Below, piece after piece: positions 15,847 through 21,476 of a stretch of DNA of 34,550 nucleotides (positions are counted from its first letter, which is position 1; the number at the start of each line of letters is the position of its first letter). The notes under the pieces are model-generated. The model searched no databases, was not told the DNA's origin, and was given only the letters and a program-made list of their open reading frames with translations. The stretch is taken from positions 1-34,550 of the forward strand of contig CAZHFK010000004.1 of the NCBI GenBank assembly GCA_964531215.1. The letters run 5' to 3'. The translations under genes and the position numbers were made by a program. This stretch comes from WJKP01 sp964531215. Lineage in GTDB: Bacteria; Patescibacteriota; Patescibacteriia; CAIXNZ01.

Positions 15847-15852
15847 AAAAGA

Positions 15853-15881
15853 AGAGATCCATCAAAGGGTCTCTTTTTTTA
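15853..15881 (+). terminator. Rho-independent terminator
   Basis: AGAGATCC (15853-15860) pairs with GGGTCTCT (15867-15874), one G-U pair, followed by a T-run. It overlaps the 3' end of the converging VanZ-like gene. Confidence 0.82.
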
Positions 15882-16362
15882 TTTCTGATTTTTTATGTTT
15901 TAATTTACGCAGTTTCTCGTGATGATAATATAAATACAATAACCAAGTTGCAATTATAATACCGATAGAATCAATTAAAACATCTTTATAATTACCCACT
16001 CTGCCCTGCACCAATGTCTGATGATATTCATCAGATATAGCATATAAAACAGCAAAAACAAAAGCCCAAAATAAATCCCAATAAACATACCTTTTTTCAG
16101 TATATTTAAGAATCCTAAAAATCAAAAAAGTCAAAACACCAAACTCAAAAATATGGGCAAATTTTCTAATAATCCAACCCCATTCATCGGTTGCGGATAA
16201 AAAAGTCAATGGTTGAGAAGACAAATAATAAATAGCCCCTGCCCAAATAATCAATAATAACCATTTTTCAAATTTTTGAAACTTTTTATTGGCTAAAATT
16301 AATTGCGCTTCTTCATGCTCAATTATCTTTTTAATTTTTGGCTTAATTTTTTCAAATTTCAT
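15862..16362 (-). CDS. VanZ-like membrane protein
   Basis: The 166-residue protein has four likely membrane segments. It carries the VanZ-family pattern: IYYLSSQP in the first segment, RKFAHIFEFGVLTFLIFR, and the conserved AISDEYHQTLVQGRVGNYKDVLIDSIG. VanZ domains are linked to envelope stress and glycopeptide tolerance, but the biochemical role is unclear. A short basic N-terminus precedes the first segment. Its ATG overlaps the rmlB stop by 4 nt, so it is translated with rmlB. Confidence 0.88.
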   Translation of the reverse strand: MKFEKIKPKIKKIIEHEEAQLILANKKFQKFEKWLLLIIWAGAIYYLSSQPLTFLSATDEWGWIIRKFAHIFEFGVLTFLIFRILKYTEKRYVYWDLFWAFVFAVLYAISDEYHQTLVQGRVGNYKDVLIDSIGIIIATWLLYLYYHHEKLRKLKHKKSEIKKETL

Positions 16363-17369
16363 CGCTCTTGATATTGTTTTTTATAATATTCCTGGTATTG
16401 GCCTGATTTAACCCTTTGCCACCAGTCTTGATTATTTTTATACCAATCAATTGTTTCTTTTAAGCCGGTTTGGAAATCAATCTTAGGCTGCCAACCGAGC
16501 TCATTTTTTGCTTTTGTAAAATCAATTGAATAACGCAAATCATGGCCTGGTCGGTCTTTAACATATTCAATCATTTCTTCACCTTTATCCATTAATTTTA
16601 AAATTTTTTTAGTCAGCTCAATATTTGTCATTTGCCTATTCCCTCCCAGACAATAAGTTTCACCGATCTTTCCGTTTTTAATAATCAAATCAACTCCCTT
16701 ATTATGATCATCTACATGAATCCAATCCCTGATATTTTCCCCTTCTCCGTATATGGGAATTTTTTTATCCTCAATTAAATTAGTTACAAACAAAGGAATT
16801 AATTTTTCCGGAAACTGATACGGCCCGTAATTATTGGAGCAATTGGAAATTGTGATCGGTAAACCATGTGTATGGTAATAAGCCCTGACCAAATGATCAG
16901 CAGCGGCTTTACTGGCAGAATAAGGGCTTCTGGGATCATAAGGAGTCTTTTCAGTAAAAGCCGGCTGGTCAATAGTCAATTCGCCAAAAACTTCATCAGT
17001 GGAAATATGGTGGAACCTCTTATGGCCATTATTTTTGGCTGAATCTAAAAGCACTCTGGTTCCCTCAACATTTGTTCTGATAAAATCACTACTACCCATA
17101 ACTGACCTGTCAACGTGCGTTTCTGCAGCAAAATGGACAATTAAATCTATATCCTGACTAACCAAATCATTAACCAAATCAAAATCACAAATATCGCCTT
17201 TAATAAATTTATAATTATTTTTATTCTCAATATCTTTTAAATTTTCCAAATTACCGGCATAAGTTAATTTATCCAAATTAACAATAAAATCATCCGGATA
17301 ATTTTTTAGCCAGTAATGAATAAAATTTGAGCCAATAAAACCGGCCCCGCCGGTAACTAATAATTTCAT
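16359..17369 (-). CDS. rmlB: dTDP-glucose 4,6-dehydratase
   Basis: The 336-residue protein is a full-length RmlB, an extended short-chain dehydrogenase that converts dTDP-glucose to dTDP-4-keto-6-deoxyglucose with bound NAD. The NAD loop is GGAGFIGSNF (residues 7-16), the catalytic Thr124-Asp125-Glu126 are in ISTDEVFGE, and Tyr150/Lys154 are in YSASK. The first 16 or so codons are duplicated at 20353-20402, on the other side of the DGR cassette. The gene thus seems to have been separated from its original upstream sequence, and could now be read from the RT gene 46 bp upstream. Confidence 0.97.
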   Translation of the reverse strand: MKLLVTGGAGFIGSNFIHYWLKNYPDDFIVNLDKLTYAGNLENLKDIENKNNYKFIKGDICDFDLVNDLVSQDIDLIVHFAAETHVDRSVMGSSDFIRTNVEGTRVLLDSAKNNGHKRFHHISTDEVFGELTIDQPAFTEKTPYDPRSPYSASKAAADHLVRAYYHTHGLPITISNCSNNYGPYQFPEKLIPLFVTNLIEDKKIPIYGEGENIRDWIHVDDHNKGVDLIIKNGKIGETYCLGGNRQMTNIELTKKILKLMDKGEEMIEYVKDRPGHDLRYSIDFTKAKNELGWQPKIDFQTGLKETIDWYKNNQDWWQRVKSGQYQEYYKKQYQER

Positions 17370-17370
17370 A
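17321..17370. repeat. Left 50-bp direct repeat flanking the DGR (rmlB 5' end, functional copy)
   Basis: It matches 20353-20402 at 49 of 50 positions, with one C/A difference (17346 versus 20378), offset 3032 bp. It contains the rmlB start codon and first codons. Beyond it the two copies look similar for about 10 more bases if a small gap is allowed. Confidence 0.92.
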
Positions 17371-17415
17371 AAATATTTTTTTATATATTTAATTTATCAG
17401 CTTTAATAAAATTAA

Positions 17416-18456
17416 TCAATGAAGCCAGAATAAATTTTTCAAATCCTTGCCCAGCTTATAAGCATTCGCGTGCGACAAAACTCCTAGATATGATTGTAGC
17501 GATTGCTCTAATCTTACCGCGCTAATTTTACCTTTTTTATATTCATCAATCCTTGCGCCCAATTTCTTAAAAATCCGCTTTTTTGTTTTAGATCTGATAA
17601 GCCGGTGATGCGGCCTTAAAACATAACCCAAAAAATCAATGCCTTGGGAAAATTTGCGGATGCTTATTTTATTTGGGTGCAGCCTCAAATCAAGATTGTT
17701 ATTTAAGAATTTTTTAATCTCTAAATTTATAAGCTTCAAATAAGCCGTATCGTCTGCGGCTATGACAAAATCATCAGTATAACGAACATAAAATTTAACT
17801 TTTAAAATCTGCTTTACGAATTGATCCAGCTCATTAAGATAAATGTTGGCAAATAGCTGGGAAGTTAAATTACCGATAGGAATACCTCGTCGCTCAAATA
17901 AGGCAGAGTAATTTGTTTGGTAGCTCCCAATAATCTCTTTAATCAGCCAAATAACGTCCCTGTCTTTAATTTTGCGGCAGATAATCTCCAGTAAAATTTT
18001 ATGATTCACCGTATCAAAAAATTTTTTAATGTCGCATTTTAATGCATAGCACGGCTTGTGTCCATTGTCGCTGACTTGGCGCAGTATTTTAACTAAAGCT
18101 TCCACTCCTTTATGCGTACCCTTACCAATACGGCAAGAGAAGGAATTCGGGATAAAAGCTACTTCAAAAACTGAATTTAGAACAGAAAAAATTGCATGAT
18201 GCAAAACCCTATCCCTGACTTCTGCCTTGTAAATATGCCGCTGTTTTGGGTCATTGATGTAAAATGAGGTATAGGGGCTATGCCCATATGTTTTGGCTGC
18301 TAATTCTTCGTGCAATTTAAAGATGTTTTCTTCCAAATTCCATTCAAACTCCAAAACGTCCTTTTTCTTTCTTTTGTCTTTTTTAAATTCGTCCCAAGCT
18401 GAAAATAAATTTTCCAAGGATATAATTTTATTAAATAATTCATTGTAAAAACGCAT
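17416..18456 (-). CDS. DGR-type reverse transcriptase
   Basis: The 346-residue protein is a full-length group II-intron-like RT of the DGR class. It opens with the typical ISLENLFSAWDEFKKDKR and LEFEWNLEENIFKLHEEL, followed by DRVLHHAIFSVL. Motif A is CDIKKFFDTV (Asp142). Motif 4 is IGNLTSQ (194-200), matching the DGR-specific [I/V/L]GxxxSQ in place of the QG of other RTs. The catalytic box is YTDD (226-229). A thumb-like LEQSLQSYLGVLSHANAYKL follows. With Avd it would reverse-transcribe TR RNA with errors at adenines. Its ATG abuts the avd ATG (shared CATATG), and no SD sequence is present. Confidence 0.97.
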   Translation of the reverse strand: MRFYNELFNKIISLENLFSAWDEFKKDKRKKKDVLEFEWNLEENIFKLHEELAAKTYGHSPYTSFYINDPKQRHIYKAEVRDRVLHHAIFSVLNSVFEVAFIPNSFSCRIGKGTHKGVEALVKILRQVSDNGHKPCYALKCDIKKFFDTVNHKILLEIICRKIKDRDVIWLIKEIIGSYQTNYSALFERRGIPIGNLTSQLFANIYLNELDQFVKQILKVKFYVRYTDDFVIAADDTAYLKLINLEIKKFLNNNLDLRLHPNKISIRKFSQGIDFLGYVLRPHHRLIRSKTKKRIFKKLGARIDEYKKGKISAVRLEQSLQSYLGVLSHANAYKLGKDLKNLFWLH

Positions 18457-18840
18457 ATGGAAATTTTAGAAGCGCCGATTTATAAAAAAATCGTTGATCT
18501 TTACAAAACCCTGCATCTTTACAGGAATTCAATCCCTAAACAGGACCGCTTTACTATCTGGCAAAGATGCGAAAATACAGCGATTGAGATTTTAAACCTA
18601 TTGCTTTTATGCGCGCAACTGTCCAAAGAGCAAAAACTCGCGGAAATGGAGAACTTAAGCCGCCAATTAAACATTTTGAGAGTCTTGCTAAGGGTGGCAA
18701 AAGAGGTCAGGACAATTGACAATAAAAAGTACGTCCATCTGCAGATGATAATTGATGAAATTGGCAGACAGCTGGGTGGCTGGATAAAGTCGGTTAAAAA
18801 TCCTAAAGAAAATACCCCCGCTAAGGGCGAGGGCATTTAG
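18457..18840 (+). CDS. avd: DGR accessory variability determinant (Avd-like four-helix bundle)
   Basis: The 127-residue protein has the features of CPR Avd proteins: APIYKKIVDLYKTLHLYRNS, a helix with KQDRFTIWQRCENTAIEILN, a third helix ending LRVLLRVAKEVRTIDNKKY, and the conserved end IDEIGRQLGGWIKS. Avd is a basic pentamer that binds the RT and the DGR RNA and is required for mutagenic cDNA synthesis in the Bordetella phage element. The gene lies between RT and TR as usual, but on the opposite strand: it is head-to-head with RT with no gap, and its 3' end converges on TR 23 bp away. No SD sequence is seen. Confidence 0.92.
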   Translation: MEILEAPIYKKIVDLYKTLHLYRNSIPKQDRFTIWQRCENTAIEILNLLLLCAQLSKEQKLAEMENLSRQLNILRVLLRVAKEVRTIDNKKYVHLQMIIDEIGRQLGGWIKSVKNPKENTPAKGEGI

Positions 18841-18998
18841 ACTGGTAAGAAAAAGAAGTTCCCAACGAGCGCGACGCGCAGGTTTTGATTGGAGTTGTCA
18901 TTCCAGTTGTTGTTGACATTGAGCCCATTGGCATTGAAATTGCCGACATTGACTCGGTTGCCATTGGAGTCCAGCGAAAATTTACCCGCTTCCATCAT
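18837..18998 (-). other. Small open frame running through the template repeat
   Basis: A frame of 53 codons starts ATG-ATG at 18993-18998 and reads the TR in the same frame as the target reads the VR. It would give a peptide with MMEAGKFSLDSNGN at its start, 14 Asn codons, LRVALVGN, and the end FFFLPV. It is probably a remnant of the duplication that gave rise to the TR, and there is no clear SD sequence. Translation is doubtful. Confidence 0.3.
18864..18979 (-). repeat. DGR template repeat (TR)
   Basis: 116 bp aligned without gaps to the VR at 19419-19534 (offset 555). By hand count the coding strand has 33 adenines; 15 differ in the VR, and none of the 83 other bases differs. The changes fall in 12 of 14 Asn (AAY) codons and one CAA codon. 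The 3' 20 bp (18864-18883) are GC-rich and identical, as expected for the initiation-of-mutagenic-homing region. Just beyond, the flanks differ at non-A positions (18863 and 18858), as in an IMH* versus IMH pair. Confidence 0.97.
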
Positions 18999-19231
18999 TA
19001 ATCACTGAAAGTTGAAGTTTACGTCCTTTTCAGAATTATATCTTCTCCTCTCTGTATTTTATTTGGGAGCAAAATCTTAGATAAACCAAGACGTCTCCGC
19101 CAGAAACGGGCAAGAAGTTCTTTTTCTATCTTTAATTGCGCGCTACCTGGCTCCGTAAAGACAGGTACTCTAGCAATCCCTAAGATAGGGACTTGGCGAG
19201 CTTGAGCCTTAACCCAAACTACATTAGCCAA

Positions 19232-19257
19232 GCCCAGAACCAGAATCGGTTCTGGGC
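19232..19257. other. Perfect 10-bp hairpin in the TR leader
   Basis: GCCCAGAACC (19232-19241) and its exact complement (19248-19257) flank a 6-nt loop. No T-run follows on either strand, so it is not a normal terminator. It would lie near the 5' end of a TR transcript starting at about 19265. Confidence 0.75.
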
Positions 19258-19287
19258 AAGCAGTCCATCTTTATTATAACAAAATTT

Positions 19288-19326
19288 AAAAAATCCCGCA
19301 TCATATTTTGCATACAATGCGGGATT
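19288..19326 (-). terminator. Terminator of the DGR target gene
   Basis: On the minus strand AATCCCGCAT (19317-19326) pairs with ATGCGGGATT (19292-19301), a 10-bp perfect stem with a 15-nt loop, followed by a U-run. It lies about 75 bp after the target stop and would uncouple target mRNA from TR RNA. A hairpin downstream of the VR is also a feature that aids homing in the Bordetella phage DGR. Confidence 0.85.
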
Positions 19327-19400
19327 GCTATTTTCTCATTTTCTGAAATTGAATTCAAGATTCAATTTTCAAAAAATCAAGAAAGTCAATGACTCAAGGA

Positions 19401-20192
19401 TCAATTTTCAAACTTCCGAACGAGCGCGACGCGCAGGTAAGGATTGGAGTAGTCATACCAGCCGTCGTAGACATTGAGCCCATCGGCATCGAAATCGCCG
19501 ACACTGACTCGGTAGCCATAGGAGTCCAGCGAAATGCCCCGGTGCCACCAGTCTTCGGCGATCCGCTCTCCATTATTGACCATGTAAATGGTCAAAATGG
19601 TTTCGCTAAAGACAGCCTCATGGCAACGTTCGTACTCTTTGCCAAGTTTGTCAATCTCTCTTTCCTTCTGCTTCCAGTTCAGGTTAGCGAACTGGCCGCG
19701 AAAATTGATGAGATAATAGCCGGGTTGGGCTTTATGGGTCGCCCATTTGTCTTCCGAACGTTCCAGCCACCAGGTGTTATCTTTGTAAAAACAGGGTTGG
19801 CTGTTTTGGCTGGTTCCGCGCTTGTCGTGCTGTTCTCGCAAGCTCAGGCCAAAGCAGTAGACTACTCGCCAGTCCTCGCCGCTTTTGTTTTGCTCTGCGC
19901 AGGCGCGCAGAGTCGCCTCACTGTAGCGGATGGCCATATCCTTTGGATCTTCCTTTATCCAGGCTTTGGCCGCCTGGTCCGCGGAGATGACTTTGTTCTG
20001 GCCGAGGATGTCTATGGCCTGTTCCAAGGTCAGAGAAACGTCAGAGGTTTCAGTCTGCGGCTTCTTCTCCAGAAAATTCTGCAAAACCGCCACAAACTCT
20101 TCCGGATCATGCGTCCCATCCAGAATGCCCTTTCCGATCTGTGTTTCCAGACTCCAAATCCTGCTCCTTATTTTTTCACTTACTTTCGGCAT
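19401..20192 (-). CDS. DGR target (variable) protein with C-type-lectin-like C-terminus
   Basis: The 263-residue protein begins MPKVSEKIRSRIWSLE and has no signal peptide, so it is probably cytoplasmic. The first 45 residues form a helical segment with KGILDGTHDPEEFVAVLQNF. Residues about 60-110 are helical, and 130-263 resemble the C-type lectin/FGE-like fold of DGR targets, with YYLINFRGQFANLNW and AEDWWHRGISLDS before the variable region. Residues 220-258 are VR-encoded and end in LRVALVR. Variable sites carry Tyr, Asp, Gly, Ser and Pro. GGAGG (20202-20206) is 9 nt before the ATG. The gene is clearly richer in GC than the surroundings. The ligand is unknown. Confidence 0.93.
   Translation of the reverse strand: MPKVSEKIRSRIWSLETQIGKGILDGTHDPEEFVAVLQNFLEKKPQTETSDVSLTLEQAIDILGQNKVISADQAAKAWIKEDPKDMAIRYSEATLRACAEQNKSGEDWRVVYCFGLSLREQHDKRGTSQNSQPCFYKDNTWWLERSEDKWATHKAQPGYYLINFRGQFANLNWKQKEREIDKLGKEYERCHEAVFSETILTIYMVNNGERIAEDWWHRGISLDSYGYRVSVGDFDADGLNVYDGWYDYSNPYLRVALVRKFEN
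19419..19534 (-). repeat. DGR variable repeat (VR)
   Basis: This is the 3' part of the target gene (residues 220-258). All 15 differences from the TR are at TR adenines (coding strand): Asn to Tyr six times, Asn to Asp four times, and Asn to Ser, Asn to Gly and Gln to Pro once each. One AAC codon changed at two bases (GGC) and the CAA codon at two (CCT). Two Asn codons are unchanged. The stop codon lies outside the VR, so homing cannot remove it. Confidence 0.97.
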
Positions 20193-20285
20193 TGCTCATG
20201 CCCTCCTTTTGTTCTTGCCCATTACTCATGGGGTTAGAGGTGTCTTGTTATTCGGTTGATAAATTACACGCTATTTTCATATAAA

Positions 20286-20314
20286 ATTATAGCATATTAT
20301 CTTAAAAAAGTCAA
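20286..20314 (-). promoter_or_regulatory. Consensus promoter of the DGR target gene
   Basis: On the minus strand TTGACT (20309-20314), a 17-bp spacer and TATAAT (20286-20291), preceded by TGC as in an extended -10. The leader would be about 90 nt and contains two very short frames, one starting at ATG 20229 and overlapping the target start. The promoter lies inside the cassette. Confidence 0.85.
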
Positions 20315-20401
20315 CCCACAACCTAGTAATTTAACTAACTTTATATAAAAACTAAAATTTGAGCCAATAAAACCGGCACCGCCGGTAACTAATAATTTCA
20401 T
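20297..20401 (-). pseudogene. rmlB 5' remnant
   Basis: The frame begins with the first 16 codons of rmlB (MKLLVTGGAGFIGSNF), then leaves homology and stops after 34 codons inside the DGR cassette. It shows where the cassette entered rmlB. The 340-bp stretch 20193-20532 contains this remnant, the target promoter and leader, the right direct repeat, and AT-rich sequence upstream of the VIT-like gene. Confidence 0.88.
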
Positions 20402-20402
20402 A
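20353..20402. repeat. Right 50-bp direct repeat flanking the DGR
   Basis: It has 49 of 50 identities to 17321-17370. It is the rmlB start region left at the original upstream side. Confidence 0.92.
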
Positions 20403-20532
20403 TATTTTTAGCTTAGAGCTTCAAGCATTGGACTTTAGTCAAAAAACTCAAAGCTTATTACTCATAGCCCAGAACCAATTATTATGTTAAAATATATGTA
20501 TAATTTATCATAAAAATTTATTAAAATCAATT

Positions 20533-21009
20533 ATGAAAATTCCCATTAGAAAAGGTTTTAGTTTTGGTCTGACCTCAGCTGTGATTACCACCTTGGGCAT
20601 TATAGTCGGCTTAAATGCTTCAACCCAATCAAAGGTAGCTGTTATTGGCGGTATTTTATCAATCGCCATTGCTGATGCTTTTGCCGATGCTCTTGGCATT
20701 CATATTGCCGAAGAATCAGAACTAAATAAAGAGACCAAATTCCAATGGGTAGCTGCTATATCTGCTTTTTTAACCAAGCTTGTTTTTGCTTTAACTTTTA
20801 TTTTGCCTATTTTGTTTTTAAGTGATGAACAAGCGATTATTGTCAGTTTAATTTGGGGGCTGGGACTATTAAGTATTTTTTCTTATTATTTGGCTAAAAA
20901 ACAAAAAATCCAGCCCTGGAAAGCCATTGCTGAACATGTTTTAATTGCCATTGCCGTAATTATAATCACGCATTTTGTCGGTCAATGGATTCGTCAATTT
21001 TTTATTTAA
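20533..21009 (+). CDS. Short VIT1/CCC1-like membrane protein
   Basis: The 158-residue protein has about four membrane segments. The first two resemble the VIT1/CCC1 iron/manganese transporters: KGFSFGLTSAVITTLGIIVGL, then GGILSIAIADAFADALGIHIAEESE, with acidic residues in the membrane as in the metal path. Typical members are 220-250 residues with five segments and a cytoplasmic metal-binding insert; here the insert is absent. A metal-ion role is therefore tentative. The 3' end overlaps the converging gene at 21002 by 8 nt. No SD sequence is present. Confidence 0.72.
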   Translation: MKIPIRKGFSFGLTSAVITTLGIIVGLNASTQSKVAVIGGILSIAIADAFADALGIHIAEESELNKETKFQWVAAISAFLTKLVFALTFILPILFLSDEQAIIVSLIWGLGLLSIFSYYLAKKQKIQPWKAIAEHVLIAIAVIIITHFVGQWIRQFFI

Positions 21010-21457
21010 TTAAATCAAAATTTCCATTAATAATTACGGGGCGCATGCCTTTAATTTCTTCAAAATAAGAAACTTTCTCAGGAATCGGTTTTAGCAAATA
21101 AATTGTCTTTTTTAACCAGCAAGCCACACCCATTTCCATTAAAGTATTCCCGCCAATATAACCGGGGATATTATTTTTGTCATAATTTAAAACTAAAATA
21201 CAATCAGCCTGACCGACTTTATCAAAATGCCAATTGATAGCTTCTTTTTTCCTCTGCCAAACCCAATCATCATTATCACCTTTTTCAATCATATTTTTGC
21301 GAATTTGATAATATTCTTCAACCGGAATAAAATCACCCGTCTCATTTTTCACCTGATGAGGCGGAATTAAAACTTGATGGCCAATTGCTTCAAGTTTTTC
21401 TTTCACTTCAATAACCTGAGGCCAAAATTTTATTGAGGCACAAATTGTGATAATCAT
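21002..21457 (-). CDS. Nucleoside 2-deoxyribosyltransferase-like protein
   Basis: With the start at 21457 (MIITICASIKFWPQVIEVKEKLE) the product has 151 residues. The Rossmann-like fold pattern is clear: a first strand with ICASIKF, a central QADCILVLNYDK, and GGNTLMEMGVACWLKK, which matches the G-x-E-x-G segment holding the catalytic Glu in this superfamily. A longer frame to 21598 would overlap the preceding gene and lacks support. It may act on nucleosides or nucleotides (salvage); related proteins include DNA-modification and signalling enzymes, so the substrate is unknown. Confidence 0.8.
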   Translation of the reverse strand: MIITICASIKFWPQVIEVKEKLEAIGHQVLIPPHQVKNETGDFIPVEEYYQIRKNMIEKGDNDDWVWQRKKEAINWHFDKVGQADCILVLNYDKNNIPGYIGGNTLMEMGVACWLKKTIYLLKPIPEKVSYFEEIKGMRPVIINGNFDLIK

Positions 21458-21476
21458 ATTTTTTTCATTTAAAAAT

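Larger units (their letters stand above)
18841..19272 (-). ncRNA. Probable DGR RNA carrying the template repeat
   Basis: This 560-bp gap between avd and the target gene has no convincing gene. On the minus strand it holds the target-gene terminator (19288-19326), then a TATAAT (19273-19278) that could start a separate RNA, a perfect 10-bp hairpin (19232-19257), about 250 nt of leader, and the TR (18864-18979). In known DGRs the TR RNA extends past the TR into a spacer bound by Avd; here that spacer would be antisense to avd. A 70-codon frame at 19019-19231 starting with TTG has no SD sequence. RNA ends are inferred only. Confidence 0.5.
17371..20352. mobile_element. Diversity-generating retroelement cassette
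   Basis: About 2.98 kb between the two copies of the rmlB 5' end contain everything a DGR needs: an RT gene (17416-18456), an Avd-like gene (18457-18840), a template repeat (18864-18979) and a target gene (19401-20192) with the variable repeat at its 3' end (19419-19534). All mismatches between the repeats are at TR adenines. RT, TR and target read on the minus strand; avd reads on the plus strand. The flanking direct repeats suggest that the unit moved as a cassette. The ends share a weak AT-rich inverted word (TTTTTATATA), which may be chance. Confidence 0.93.

Noticed and set aside
12936..17369. The rml cluster as a complete rhamnose operon
   Set aside because: No rmlC lies in the cluster; the only candidate is the divergent cupin at 23496, and the genes are split by accessory units.
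18519..18836. A minus-strand frame opposite avd that would restore the usual gene direction
   Set aside because: Its translation has no Avd features, while the plus frame matches Avd along its whole length.
19019..19231. A 70-codon minus-strand frame between the DGR target and TR
   Set aside because: It begins with TTG, has no SD sequence, overlaps predicted RNA structure and shows no recognisable domain. Treated as TR leader RNA.
19389..20259. Long plus-strand frames opposite the DGR target gene
   Set aside because: They are antisense shadows caused by the GC-rich target; the minus frame has the promoter, SD sequence and VR signature.
19231..20478. The 12-bp word AGCCCAGAACCA at 19231 and 20467 as a possible DGR end repeat
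   Set aside because: A match of this length is expected by chance in a 35-kb window and does not coincide with the 50-bp direct repeat boundaries.
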